Part shown: one piece after another, positions 28,783 to 38,301 of the stretch
How positions within the stretch are numbered: position 1 is the first letter of the stretch
Layout: every line of letters starts with the position of its first letter
NCBI RefSeq assembly: GCF_025152745.1
Contig: NZ_CP104040.1
Coordinates: 682,001 to 746,000, forward strand
DNA: 64,000 nucleotides
Direction: 5' to 3'
Source: Rhizobium sp. WSM4643
GTDB taxonomy: Bacteria > Pseudomonadota > Alphaproteobacteria > Rhizobiales > Rhizobiaceae
The notes under the pieces: model-generated
What the model saw: the letters and a program-made list of their open reading frames with translations, nothing else
Database searches by the model: none
What the model was told of the DNA's origin: nothing
Position numbers and translations under genes: made by a program

Positions 28783-29892
28783 ATGCCGACACCACAGCAA
28801 CCCAGTCTGATAGTTCGACAGAAATCCCCACAGAACATCGAGTTTCCGTTTGCGTCGCTCTCCGATTGGCTGATCCCAACCGAGCTGTTCTTCGTGCGAA
28901 ACCATTTCCCGTCGCCGGACCTCGATGCGCGAGACTGGAGATTGCGCGTTGGCGGGGCGGTGGAGCGGCCGATCGAACTTGACCTCGACAGCATCAAGGC
29001 GATGCGGAGCACGACTTTCACCGCCGTGGTCGAGTGTGCGGGGAACGGGCGCGTCTACTATGAGCCGCCGAAGGAGGGGTTGCAGTGGCAGAACGGAGCC
29101 GTCGGCAATGCCGCGTGGACAGGTGTTTCTCTGCGCGAGATTTTGGAAATGGCGGGCGTTAAGCGAACCGCATGTGAGGTTCTGCTCATAGGCGCCGACA
29201 GCGGCGTCGTCGACACAAACAAGAAAACGGCTTCTCCCGGCCCCATCGCTTTTGCGCGCAGTTTACCGCTTGAGAAGGCCATCGCTGACAGCACGATCCT
29301 TGCCTACTCGATGAACGAGCAGCCGTTGACGCGTGATCACGGCTACCCCCTACGCGCGGTCGTGGGCGGCTGGTTCGGCATGGCTTGGGTCAAGTGGATC
29401 ACGCATATCACGGTTGTGGAACAACCCTTCCTTGGCTACTGGCAGGCGCGCGACTATTTCCGTTGGGAGCGCAGCCTCGGGGAACCCAGGCTGGTCCCCC
29501 TTGCGGAGATGGAGGTCAAAGCGCAGATCGCGCGTCCCGTACAGGGGGCGCATCTCATCGCCGGCCAACCGTACCGGATTTTCGGAGCCGCCTGGAGCGG
29601 AGAGGCTGCTATCCGGCAGGTGCAGGTCTGCACCGGAGATGGCAGGGGCTGGCGCGAGGGAAGGCTTCTCGAAACAGAACGTCCCTTTGCATGGCGCTTG
29701 TGGGAGTACATGTGGACCCCTGAAGAAGTGGGGCGATATATACTGCGATGTCGCGCGATCGATGGGGCGGGGTGCGTGCAGCCCGAGCTCCAGCGTTCCG
29801 ACTGCGAGAGCTACGCGGCCAATTGGATCGTGCCGGTGGAGGTTACGGTCGTTCCCGAGCCACAGAAGTACGAGGAGGAATTCGTGATCTAA
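28783..29892 (+). CDS. Sulfite-oxidase-fold molybdopterin oxidoreductase
   Basis: A 369-residue enzyme with the sulfite oxidase molybdopterin domain followed by the Mo-co dimerisation domain. The molybdenum-ligand cysteine lies in FTAVVECAGNGR near residue 90. The pterin-binding region DHGYPLRAVVGGWFGMAWVKW is clear. The C-terminal dimerisation domain begins at about residue 250. No signal peptide or twin-arginine motif is seen from this ATG, so it may be cytoplasmic unless an upstream start is used. No cytochrome c partner gene is adjacent. Likely a sulfite:acceptor oxidoreductase, but the substrate is unproven. Confidence 0.85.
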   Translation: MPTPQQPSLIVRQKSPQNIEFPFASLSDWLIPTELFFVRNHFPSPDLDARDWRLRVGGAVERPIELDLDSIKAMRSTTFTAVVECAGNGRVYYEPPKEGLQWQNGAVGNAAWTGVSLREILEMAGVKRTACEVLLIGADSGVVDTNKKTASPGPIAFARSLPLEKAIADSTILAYSMNEQPLTRDHGYPLRAVVGGWFGMAWVKWITHITVVEQPFLGYWQARDYFRWERSLGEPRLVPLAEMEVKAQIARPVQGAHLIAGQPYRIFGAAWSGEAAIRQVQVCTGDGRGWREGRLLETERPFAWRLWEYMWTPEEVGRYILRCRAIDGAGCVQPELQRSDCESYAANWIVPVEVTVVPEPQKYEEEFVI

Positions 29893-30175
29893 TCACCCCC
29901 ATGGGCGGAATGGCGGCTTTTGGCGCAACCGCGACCGCGTTGTCATTGCGTCATGTCCGCTTTCCAGCAGCAGCGACGGGTGGCTCGATGACCATTATGA
30001 GGACGCATTGCCGCCCGGCAGCATTGGCTCGGTCGGTGGTGTCTCCGTCCGCATTTCTGCTAAAACTCGGAAGCAAATCGTCCGCGATGTCACCAACTGC
30101 CGAAGTGTGAAGGGCGCAACGGGCTGATGGGCCTCTTGCTCATCAAGCCTCTTGTCTTGAAGGAGGAGCGCTAGG

Positions 30176-30803
30176 ATGAGCACCGACCTGGATACCGTGC
30201 GGTCCTATGATAGGGTCGCGGCGGAGTACGCTGCCGAGGCCGCGGCGATGCCCGAATGGGTCGCGACAGAGATCGATGCGTTCGTGACCGAGCTGGGCGG
30301 CTCGGGCAGGGTGCTGGAGATCGGAAGCGGTGGCGGGCGAGATGCACTTGAGCTTGAGAAGCGGGGAATGAGCGTCCGGCGCACCGACATTGCAAAGGGT
30401 TTCGTCGAACTGCTTCGCGAAAGTGGCTTCGAAGCCGACCTGTTGGACCCGCTGACCGATGACTTGGCCGACCCGCAAGCGTCCCGGCACGCCTTACGAC
30501 GGGATCTGGGCCTGTGCCTGCCTGATTCATGTCGCCCGCGAGGATTTCGGCACGGTGCTTGGACGGCTTGCCGAGGCGACCCGGACCGGTGGGCGGTTGC
30601 ACGCCTCGGTTAGAGAGGGCGAAGGCGAGGATGTGTCCACACACGGCAGTGCTGCAGCGCCTCGGCGCTACGTCGAGACGTATTGGCGCGAGCCTGCCCT
30701 GCGGTCCGCACTCACAGACGCCGGCTGGATCGTCAGCGAGGTACGTCGGTGCGTCGGAAGGCCCCATGATCGGTGGCTGAGTGTTCGGGCGAGCCGGGCG
30801 TGA
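30176..30803 (+). pseudogene. Class I SAM methyltransferase disrupted by a frameshift
   Basis: The first frame gives a good methyltransferase N-terminus (SYDRVAAEYAAEAAAMPEW, then VLEIGSGGGRDALELEKRG) up to about 30485. The rest of the domain then continues in the +1 frame: GTPYDGIWACACLIHVARED, then TGGRLHASVREGEGED, to the stop at 30803. Joined, the two parts make a full protein of about 208 residues. The shift lies between about 30465 and 30495. It may be a real mutation or a sequence error. AAGGAGGAG lies before ATG 30176. Confidence 0.8.
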
Positions 30804-31014
30804 CGCACACAGAACTTGCGGGAATGGCCGGTTGTGGCGCGACTATGAACGCCAGGTGGTCACCGCAATGTCGGCTTCCGGGCGAAGGCAAAGATCCCCT
30901 CTGTGGCCGACAAGGGGGCGCAAAGCAGCCGTATCCTTCAACAACGAACAGATGTCCGCCGCGGGCCGAAGCCGGCCTCTTGTTGCTACTGAGGAAATCG
31001 ACCAGCCGCTCCGC

Positions 31015-33927
31015 TCACGCCCGTTTCGTCAGCGGAAACCGGTCGCGAAGCAGCCGCAGCACCGATTCCGAAGGGATCGGCGGGCCGAAAAGATAGCTCT
31101 GGCCGTAGTTGCAGCCCATCTTGGCGAGTTCGATCGCATCCTCGTTGGATTCGATCCCTTCCGCCACCACCTTCATCTCAAGTTCGCGTGCCATCGATAT
31201 CACCGATCTGAGCACGATCGCCTTCTTGTCGCTGCTGTCGCGCACCAAAGTCTTGTCGAGCTTGATCGTGTCGAAGGGGAAGCGCGTGAGATAGGCGAGC
31301 GACGAATATCCGGTGCCGAAATCGTCGAGCGCCAGGCCGATGCCGGCCTCCTTCAGCTTCTGCAGCACGAGGCGGGCCTGTTCCGGATTTTCCATCACCA
31401 TGGATTCCGTCAGTTCGAGCTTGAGGCGCGAGGGCTGGCAATGCGTCTTGGCGAGAACCGAACGCACATCGTCATAGAGCTCGTTATTGAGCAACTGCAC
31501 GCTCGACAGGTTGATCGAGACGAAGATCGGCAATTCGCCGGTCTGGTGCTGCCAGCTCATCAGATCGTTGGTCGCCTGTTCCAGTGCGAACATGCCGAGG
31601 GGCCCGATAAGATCGGAGGCCTCGGCGATCGGAATGAATTCGGATGGCGGGATATTGCCGCGCTTGGGGTGTTCCCAGCGCATCAGCGCCTCGAAACCAG
31701 CGACCTCGACATCCTCCAGCCTTGCGATCGGCTGGTAGACCATCGACAATTCCTTGCGCTCGATGGCGCGGCGGAGATCCGTTTCCAGCTGCAGCCGATC
31801 GGTGCCGAAGTCGCGGAAGGCCGGCTGGAACGGCTCGACGCGGTTGCCGCCGGCCCGTTTTGCCCGGTACATCGCAAGCTCGGCATCGCTGAGCAGGCCG
31901 GTGGCGCTCTCCTGCCGGTCGACCCAGGAGGCGAGGCCGACCGAGGCCGTCAGGATGATCTCGCGATTGGAAAAGTTGATCGGCACCATGATCGCCTTGC
32001 TGATTGCATCGGCGAAATCGGCGACCTTGGCCGGATTGTGCTCGGAGACCAGGATGAGGCCGAACTGGTCGCCGGCAAGCCGCGCCAGCGTGTCCTGCGG
32101 TTTCAACAGCCGGCGCAGCCGCCGCGTCAGCGCGATGAGGATGTTGTCGCCGGCGGCAACGCCGAGCGAATCATTGACCAGCTTGTAGCGGTCGATGTCG
32201 ATCACCATCACCGTCGGCCTGAGCGTGTCGCCGCCCGGCGCCAGAGCCAGCACCGACTGCAGCCGGTCGAGGAAGACCTGCCGGTTCGGCAGGCCGGTCA
32301 GATTGTCGTGCAGCGCATCATGCAGCAGCCGTTCGACGGAATTCTTCTGCTCGGTCACATCGACGATCGTGCCGACGCAGCGGATGATCTCGCCGTTCGA
32401 GCCGAGCACCGGCCGGGCGCGGATCAACAGCCAGTGGAAATGCCCGTCTTCGGCGCGGATGCGGAACTCATGGTTCAGCCGCCCGCGGCGGTGTTCGAGC
32501 AGCACATCGAGCGTGGCGCGGAAACGGTCGCGGTCGTCGGGATGCAGCCGCGGCAGCCAGTTGCGCGCCGCACCATGCATGGCGCCCTGCGAAAGGCCGA
32601 GCTTGATCGAGACGTCGGGAATGGTGACGACGCGGTCGCGCGCCACGTCCCAATCCCACACCATATCGCCGGAGCCGGTCAGCGCCAGCGATTGCCGCTC
32701 GAGATCGGAAAACAGCCCCTGCTGGAAGGCGCCGCCGGCGAATGCATGCTGCATGACGGTGAAGCCGATCAAAAGCACGATCAGCACCAGGCCGCCGCCG
32801 AGCGCCGGCTGGATGATGTCGTTGTCGAGCCGGCCGGTGACCGTCAGCCACGCCCCGAACAGCCAGACGAGCGTCAGCGCCCAGGCCGGCACCAGCAGAA
32901 TGGCGCGGTCGTAGCGGTTGAAGCCGAGATAGATGATCAAGAGCAGTCCCGTCGCGGCCGTCAACGCGAAGGAAAGCCGGGCGATGCCGGCGGCAATCGA
33001 CGGGTCGTAGATCGCCACACCAAAGAGCAGGGCAAGGCCGAGCACCCAGGCAAGCGTGGCGTAGCCGAGATGCGCATGCCAGCGGTTGAGGTTGAGATAG
33101 GTGAAGAGGAAGATGACGAAACTCGAGGCCAGCGCCACCTCCGCGCAGGCGCGCCATATTCGCTGGTCGGCCGAGGCGACGCTGATCAGCTTGCCGAGAA
33201 AACCGAAATCGACGCAGATATAACCGAGCACCGCCCAGGCAAGGGCTGCCGTCGCCGGCAGCATCGAGGTGCCCTTGACGACGAAGAGGATCGTCAGGAA
33301 CACCGCGAGCAGGCCGGCAATGCCGAGCACGATGCCGCGATAGAGCGTGAAGGCGTTGATCGTGTCCTTGTAGGCGTTCGGTTCCCAGAGATAGATCTGC
33401 GGCAGCTCCGGCGTCGACAGTTCGGCGACGAAGGTGATGACGGCGCCGGGGTTCAGCGTGATGCGGAAGACGTCGGCCTCGTCGCTCGGCTGCCGATCGA
33501 GCGCAAAACCTTCGCTGGGCGTAATCGCGCTGATGCGCTGCGAGCCGAGATCCGGCCAGAACAGCTTGGAATTGACCAGACGGAAATGCGGCGCGACGAT
33601 GACGCGCTCGAGCTGTTCTTCCGAAACGTTGGCAAGCGCAAACACCGCCCAGTCGCCCTGATGGTTCTCCGAGCTCGCCCTGACCTCGATGCGGCGGCGG
33701 ATGCCGTCGGCGCCGGCGGCCGTCGAAACCTGGAAGGCCTCGCCCTGGTTGGCGTAGATCTCGGTCGTCGCCGTCAGATCGAGCGCGGTATCGTCACGGG
33801 AAATTTTTACCGGTTCGGCCGCCTGGGCAACGCCCGCTATGAAGGCGAATGCCGCCAGGAAAAGGGCTGCGATCACCGCGATCACTTGTCCGGACGGTGA
33901 CTTGGGCAGCATGCGGTCTCTTGTCAT
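31015..33927 (-). CDS. Membrane sensor with PAS, degenerate GGDEF and EAL domains
   Basis: A 970-residue cyclic-di-GMP protein. The order is: signal peptide (to about 36), an extracytoplasmic sensing domain (40-190), about seven membrane helices (205-400, a 7TM-DISM-like layout), PAS/PAC (about 420-545), GGDEF (about 560-715) and EAL (about 725-970). The GGDEF active site reads AGDQF near residue 619, so cyclase activity is doubtful. The EAL site is intact (FEALMRWEHP, LELTES, DDFGTGYSSL, KLDKTLV, AEGIES). A phosphodiesterase is therefore likely. The start overlaps the GNAT stop by four bases. Confidence 0.93.
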   Translation of the reverse strand: MTRDRMLPKSPSGQVIAVIAALFLAAFAFIAGVAQAAEPVKISRDDTALDLTATTEIYANQGEAFQVSTAAGADGIRRRIEVRASSENHQGDWAVFALANVSEEQLERVIVAPHFRLVNSKLFWPDLGSQRISAITPSEGFALDRQPSDEADVFRITLNPGAVITFVAELSTPELPQIYLWEPNAYKDTINAFTLYRGIVLGIAGLLAVFLTILFVVKGTSMLPATAALAWAVLGYICVDFGFLGKLISVASADQRIWRACAEVALASSFVIFLFTYLNLNRWHAHLGYATLAWVLGLALLFGVAIYDPSIAAGIARLSFALTAATGLLLIIYLGFNRYDRAILLVPAWALTLVWLFGAWLTVTGRLDNDIIQPALGGGLVLIVLLIGFTVMQHAFAGGAFQQGLFSDLERQSLALTGSGDMVWDWDVARDRVVTIPDVSIKLGLSQGAMHGAARNWLPRLHPDDRDRFRATLDVLLEHRRGRLNHEFRIRAEDGHFHWLLIRARPVLGSNGEIIRCVGTIVDVTEQKNSVERLLHDALHDNLTGLPNRQVFLDRLQSVLALAPGGDTLRPTVMVIDIDRYKLVNDSLGVAAGDNILIALTRRLRRLLKPQDTLARLAGDQFGLILVSEHNPAKVADFADAISKAIMVPINFSNREIILTASVGLASWVDRQESATGLLSDAELAMYRAKRAGGNRVEPFQPAFRDFGTDRLQLETDLRRAIERKELSMVYQPIARLEDVEVAGFEALMRWEHPKRGNIPPSEFIPIAEASDLIGPLGMFALEQATNDLMSWQHQTGELPIFVSINLSSVQLLNNELYDDVRSVLAKTHCQPSRLKLELTESMVMENPEQARLVLQKLKEAGIGLALDDFGTGYSSLAYLTRFPFDTIKLDKTLVRDSSDKKAIVLRSVISMARELEMKVVAEGIESNEDAIELAKMGCNYGQSYLFGPPIPSESVLRLLRDRFPLTKRA

Positions 33928-34538
33928 CGGCTGTCGGTTTTCCTGCCTTTATCCGTATCGGTGGCGAGACGTGAAAACATCACATGGTCGTGCCACTGAC
34001 CGTTGATCTTCAAATATCCGCGCAGATAGCCTTCCTGTTGAAACCCGGCTTTTTCAAGCAGACGGATGCTGCGCGCGTTATCTGGAATACAGGCTGCTTC
34101 GATACGGTGCAACTCAAGCCCGGTGAAGATGTAAGGAATAACCATTTGAAGAGCGGCAAACATATGCCCCTGGCCGGCATGACGTTCGCCCATCCAGTAG
34201 CCGATCATGCAGCTTTGTGCCGCCCCCCTTCTGATGTAGCCGATGGTGACGCCGCCGACGAGCGTCATGTCGTCTTTGAGGAAAATGAACAGCGGCACCG
34301 CCTGGCCCGAGGCATATTCCTGCTTGCCGCGGACGACGCGGGCGCGGTAGGCGCCCTCCGTCAGCTCGTCGCGCCGCCAGGTCGGCTCCCAGGGTTCCAG
34401 GAATTTGCGGCTGTCGGCGCGCAACCGGTGCCACTGGTTGAAATCCTGGTAGCGCGGCAGGCGCAGGAGATATCTGTCGTTCTCCAACTGCACCGCTTCC
34501 GGCTGCCGCTGCAGGAACCGAAAAACCGATTTTGGCAT
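33924..34538 (-). CDS. GNAT acetyltransferase (RimJ/RimL type)
   Basis: A 204-residue N-acetyltransferase of the RimJ/RimL-like group. The fold is recognisable by LVGGVTIGYIRRGAAQSCMIGYWM, the acetyl-CoA loop MGERHAGQGHMFAAL and the closing ELHRIEAACIPDNARSIRLLEKAGF. It lies in the order M16 peptidase - GNAT - EAL sensor on the reverse strand, and its stop overlaps the EAL start. The target (ribosomal protein or other amine) is not predictable. Confidence 0.9.
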   Translation of the reverse strand: MPKSVFRFLQRQPEAVQLENDRYLLRLPRYQDFNQWHRLRADSRKFLEPWEPTWRRDELTEGAYRARVVRGKQEYASGQAVPLFIFLKDDMTLVGGVTIGYIRRGAAQSCMIGYWMGERHAGQGHMFAALQMVIPYIFTGLELHRIEAACIPDNARSIRLLEKAGFQQEGYLRGYLKINGQWHDHVMFSRLATDTDKGRKTDSR

Positions 34539-34567
34539 CGATCACTCCCGGCAGGACGGACGTCGGC

Positions 34568-35866
34568 TCAGCGGCTTGCCTGCAGCGTCTTCGACGCCGG
34601 GACCGAAAGCGAGGCAGTGATGACTTCCATCGGGGCGAGCTGTTCCAGTGGACCGATCGCCGAAAGCGTCGGCACCGTATCATAGAACAGCCGGCCGGCG
34701 AGATCGGTCAGCCGTTCGATGGTGATGCCTTCCAGCCGCTCCATCATCTCCGGATTGGAGATCGGCCGGCCGTAGAGCATCATCTGCCTGGCGATCTGGC
34801 CGGCGCGGGCAGCCGGGCTTTCCGCACCCATCAACAGCTGGGCGCGGATCTGGGCGCGGGCGCGCTCGATTTCCTTCTGATGGATCGCATCGGCCGATTT
34901 GTGCAGCTCATCGATGATGACGGGCACCAGCTCCGGCAGGTTTTCGCCGCCGGTCGCGGCATGAATGCCGAAGATGCCGGTGTCGGAAAAGCCCCAGTGG
35001 AAGGCATAGACCGAATAACAGAGGCCGCGGAACTCGCGCACCTCCTGGAAGAGCCTGGAGGACATGCCGCCGCCAAGGATATTGGCGAGGATCTGCGAGC
35101 AGTAGAAATCGCGGGCATGATAGGGCTTGCCTTCGAAGCCGAGCAGGATTTGCGCGTCCATCAGGTCGCGCGGTTCGCGCACGCTGCCGCCGATATAACG
35201 CGCCGGTTCCATGACCGGCGGGGCGGAAGGGGTCGTCGGCAGGCTGGCGAAGCGATCCTCGACCATGCGCAGGAATTCTTCATGTTCGACGGCGCCGGTG
35301 GCGACCACGAACATGCGGTCGGTCGTATAGTTGCGGCCGAGATAGCCACGGATCTGCTGCGGCGTGAAGGAGACGACGGTCTCCGGCGTGCCGAGGATCG
35401 CCCGGCCGAGCGTCTGGTCGCGATAGGCGGCCTCGGAGAACCGGTCGAACACCACGTCGTCGGGCGTGTCGTTGGCGGCGTTGATCTCCTGCAGGATCAC
35501 CTGCTTCTCGCGCTCCAGCTCCTCTTCCTCGAAGGCCGATTCCGTCAGGATGTCGGCGAGGATATCGACGGCGAGCGGCACGTAGTCCTTGAGCACGCGG
35601 GCATAATAGGAGGTCGTCTCGGTCGAGGTCGCGGCATTGACTTCGCCGCCGACATCCTCGATCTCCTCGGCAATCTGGCGGGCCGTGCGGCGCGCCGTGC
35701 CCTTGAAGGCCATGTGTTCGAGCAGGTGAGCGATGCCGTGCTCGTTGTCCGTCTCGTTACGCGATCCCGATTTGATCCAGACTCCGAGCGCAACGCTTTC
35801 AAGATGCGGCATGGTCTCTGTGACTACTGTCAGCCCGGATTTCAGCCGGGTGCACTCAACTGTCAT
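34568..35866 (-). CDS. M16 family zinc peptidase (processing-peptidase-like)
   Basis: A 432-residue single-domain-pair M16B metallopeptidase, related to the beta subunit of the mitochondrial processing peptidase. The inverted zinc motif HLLEH is at residues 47-51 (GIAHLLEHMAFKGT), and the distal glutamate region EINAANDTPDDVVF follows about 75 residues later. No signal peptide. It lies 3 bp after thrC on the same strand, a gene order common in rhizobia. Substrate unknown. Confidence 0.94.
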   Translation of the reverse strand: MTVECTRLKSGLTVVTETMPHLESVALGVWIKSGSRNETDNEHGIAHLLEHMAFKGTARRTARQIAEEIEDVGGEVNAATSTETTSYYARVLKDYVPLAVDILADILTESAFEEEELEREKQVILQEINAANDTPDDVVFDRFSEAAYRDQTLGRAILGTPETVVSFTPQQIRGYLGRNYTTDRMFVVATGAVEHEEFLRMVEDRFASLPTTPSAPPVMEPARYIGGSVREPRDLMDAQILLGFEGKPYHARDFYCSQILANILGGGMSSRLFQEVREFRGLCYSVYAFHWGFSDTGIFGIHAATGGENLPELVPVIIDELHKSADAIHQKEIERARAQIRAQLLMGAESPAARAGQIARQMMLYGRPISNPEMMERLEGITIERLTDLAGRLFYDTVPTLSAIGPLEQLAPMEVITASLSVPASKTLQASR

Positions 35867-35869
35867 TGG

Positions 35870-37294
35870 CTATCTTTCTGCGCCTGCTGTCGTCTCGCCG
35901 CGGGCATGCTGGCCGATAAAAGTCTCAACGGCTTTCAGCTCCGGTTTGATGATCTGGAAACGCTCCTCCCTGTGCATCAGATCAGCAAGCCACGTCGGAA
36001 GCGCCGGGTCAATACCGCAGGCGGATTTTACGGCGGCGGGGAATTTCGCCGGATGCGCGGTCGAAAGCGTCACCATCGGCGTCTTCGGCTTTTCTTTCTT
36101 GGCAGCGACGAAGACGCCGATCGCCGAATGCGGATCCAGCAGATAGCCGGTCTCGGCGTGGGTCTGGCGGATCGTCTCGGCCACTTGCTTCTCGCTGGCG
36201 CGCCCGGCGCGGAAGTCGCGGCGGATCGCCTTCAGCGCTTGCGCACCGATCTCGAAGCCGTTGGATTGCTTGAGGCTTTCCATTGCCGCGCGCACCTTCG
36301 AGGCGTCGCGGTCATAGGCTTCGAACAGCAGCCGTTCGAAGTTCGAGGAGATCTGGATGTCCATCGATGGCGAACTCGTCGCCTTGACCGCTTTCATGTC
36401 GTAACGACCGGTCTTCAGCATCCGCGCCAGGATGTCGTTTTCATTGGTGGCGATCACCAGCCGGTCGATCGGCAGGCCCATGCGCTTGGCGCAGTAGCCG
36501 GCGAATATATCGCCGAAATTGCCGGTGGGCACCGTGAACGAGATCTTCCGGTCGGGGCCGCCGAGCGCCACCGCCGCCGTGAAATAATAGACGATCTGGG
36601 CCATGATGCGCGCCCAGTTGATCGAGTTGACGCCGGAAAGCCGAACCCTGTCGCGGAAGGCCACGTCGTTGAACATCGCCTTCACGAGGTTCTGGCAATC
36701 GTCGAAATTGCCCTCGACGGCAAGCGCATGCACGTTCGGCGACGAAGAGGTCGTCATCTGCCGCTGCTGCACCGGCGAGACCTTGCCATGCGGGAAGAGG
36801 ATGAAGATGTCGGTGCGCTCGCGGCCGGCGAAAGCGTCGATCGCCGCCCCGCCGGTGTCGCCCGAGGTGGCGCCGACGATCGTCGCGCGCTCGCCGCGCT
36901 TCTCGAGCGCATAGTCCATCAGCCGGGCGAGCAATTGCATCGCCACGTCCTTGAAGGCGAGCGTCGTGCCGTGGAACAGCTCCATGACGAAGCTGTTCGG
37001 CCCGGTCTGGACGAGCGGCGCGATTGCCGGATGGCGGAAGGTGCCGTAGGCCTCGTCGATCATCGCTCGGAACGTGTCGTCGGGGATTTCGCCGTTGGTG
37101 AAGGGCGACAGGATGGTGAAGGCGATTTCCTGATAAGACTTGCCGCGCAGCGCGCGGATCTCCTTCTTCGAAAAGCTCGGCCATTTGCGCGGAACGTAGA
37201 GCCCGCCGTCGCGCGCCAGCCCTGTCAGCAGGGCGTCGCAAAAGCCGAGGGAAGGGGCCTCGCCGCGGGTCGAGATATAGTCCACGTTCGTCAT
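35870..37294 (-). CDS. thrC: Threonine synthase
   Basis: A PLP enzyme converting O-phosphohomoserine to threonine, following ThrB. The protein has 474 residues. The N-terminus is MTNVDYISTRGEAPSLGF; the PLP lysine is in HGTTLAFKDVAMQLL near residue 110, and the phosphate-binding ATSGDTGGAAI and VPTGNFGDIF loops are present. ATG 37294 starts the conserved N-terminus; an upstream in-frame ATG adds 40 unlike residues. AGATCAAGG abuts the ATG, which is unusually close for a ribosome binding site. Confidence 0.96.
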   Translation of the reverse strand: MTNVDYISTRGEAPSLGFCDALLTGLARDGGLYVPRKWPSFSKKEIRALRGKSYQEIAFTILSPFTNGEIPDDTFRAMIDEAYGTFRHPAIAPLVQTGPNSFVMELFHGTTLAFKDVAMQLLARLMDYALEKRGERATIVGATSGDTGGAAIDAFAGRERTDIFILFPHGKVSPVQQRQMTTSSSPNVHALAVEGNFDDCQNLVKAMFNDVAFRDRVRLSGVNSINWARIMAQIVYYFTAAVALGGPDRKISFTVPTGNFGDIFAGYCAKRMGLPIDRLVIATNENDILARMLKTGRYDMKAVKATSSPSMDIQISSNFERLLFEAYDRDASKVRAAMESLKQSNGFEIGAQALKAIRRDFRAGRASEKQVAETIRQTHAETGYLLDPHSAIGVFVAAKKEKPKTPMVTLSTAHPAKFPAAVKSACGIDPALPTWLADLMHREERFQIIKPELKAVETFIGQHARGETTAGAER

Positions 37295-37556
37295 CCTTGA
37301 TCTATCGCTGAAGGAAATCCGGCCGGGCGCCGCCGTGGCCCGGTCCGCTGGAAATCGAAAAGAGGCCGCCCTGCAGGCATGGCATCGCGGATATGCTGTT
37401 GAGGTTGCCCGCATCCGGCGGCGAAAAGTGCATCAAAACGGCGCTTACCCAATCGATTTTTGTTTACGCCGCTGATATAGACCATCGCAAACCGTCATGA
37501 AAGGCCCCGCGAAAAAGACATGGGCCTCCAAGAAACGCTTGCACAAGGGATGGAAT

Positions 37557-38204
37557 ATGGTGCTCGGCAAGGTCTCGCGTCTCATCGTCTCCGCATCTTT
37601 TCTCGCCTTGCTCACTGGTTGCAACTCGCTCGGTATAGGCGGCGACAGCAAGTCGTCGGCGCCGGCGACGCAGTCGAACGGCACCGCCCAGATCATGCCG
37701 CTGGCGCCCGCCAACCCGTCTTCGAACAATCCCTCGATCGGCACGGCGACGACGGCGCAGGGCACGGTCGCTCCCGTCGTCCAGGGCGCCTGCCCACAGA
37801 TCTTCATGCGTGACCAGGATGCGATCTTCCGCACCTATGCCAAGGGCAAGAAGGACGATCCGCAGCAGATCGTCTTCCAGGCTTCCTTCGGCGATTACAC
37901 CCGCCAGTGCACGCTGAACGACACGAACCTGACGATGACGGTCGTTGCCCAGCTGCGCCTCATTACCGGCCCGGCCGGCACGCCGGGCCCCGTGACGCTG
38001 CCGATCCGCATCTCCGTCGTCGATGGCGAGACCGTGCTCTATTCCGAGGTCACCAAGTTCCCGACCGAGATCCCACCGGGTGCGCCGGGCACCCAGGTGG
38101 TCTTCCGCAAGGACGGCATCAAGATGCCGGTCGGCTCCGGCGCCCTGGTGCGCGTCAACGTCGGCTTCGACACCCAGCCGGCAAAGACCAAGAAGAGCAG
38201 CTAG
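37557..38204 (+). CDS. Conserved hypothetical lipoprotein
   Basis: A 215-residue lipoprotein. The hydrophobic leader ends in the lipobox LLTGC (cysteine at residue 22), followed by a Ser/Asn/Ala-rich linker to about residue 70. A compact domain with two cysteines follows (GACPQIFM, RQCTLND). ATG 37557 follows AAGGGA; starts further upstream would move the signal peptide inward. It is divergent from thrC. The stop TAG is formed by the first bases of a palindromic repeat. No function recognised. Confidence 0.82.
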   Translation: MVLGKVSRLIVSASFLALLTGCNSLGIGGDSKSSAPATQSNGTAQIMPLAPANPSSNNPSIGTATTAQGTVAPVVQGACPQIFMRDQDAIFRTYAKGKKDDPQQIVFQASFGDYTRQCTLNDTNLTMTVVAQLRLITGPAGTPGPVTLPIRISVVDGETVLYSEVTKFPTEIPPGAPGTQVVFRKDGIKMPVGSGALVRVNVGFDTQPAKTKKSS

Positions 38205-38251
38205 AGCAATTCCAGGAAAAGTGCGCAGCGGTTTTCCGTCCGGAATTGCGT
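38203..38251. repeat. Short palindromic repeat with CAATTCC arms
   Basis: An imperfect palindrome of 49 bp: AGAGCAATTCC at one end and GGAATTGCGT at the other, with a GGAAAA...TTTTCC core. It differs at only two positions from the copy at 61103-61151. Its first two bases complete the stop codon of the preceding lipoprotein gene. Confidence 0.9.
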
Positions 38252-38301
38252 GAAAAGGAAAGCCAATCTCAGGAAAGGCGGTTTTCGGACGACGTCCTAT
38301 T

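Noticed and set aside
29893..30175. Open plus-strand frame with natural-looking residues (GGFWRNRDRVVIAS, then DGWLDDHYEDALPPG)
   Set aside because: There is no start codon in frame after the preceding stop, no ribosome binding site, and no family was recognised. It may be a fragment, but cannot be supported.
30804..31014. Possible small gene between the split methyltransferase and the EAL gene
   Set aside because: No frame has both a start with a ribosome binding site and a recognisable product.
30781..33900. Open frame of 1,039 codons on the plus strand
   Set aside because: It is antisense to the EAL/GGDEF gene, is rich in Arg, His and Gln as expected of a high-GC shadow frame, and has no domain signature.
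34532..37300. Open frame of 922 codons on the plus strand
   Set aside because: It lies antisense to the M16 peptidase and thrC genes, which have clear catalytic motifs. The composition is that of a shadow frame.
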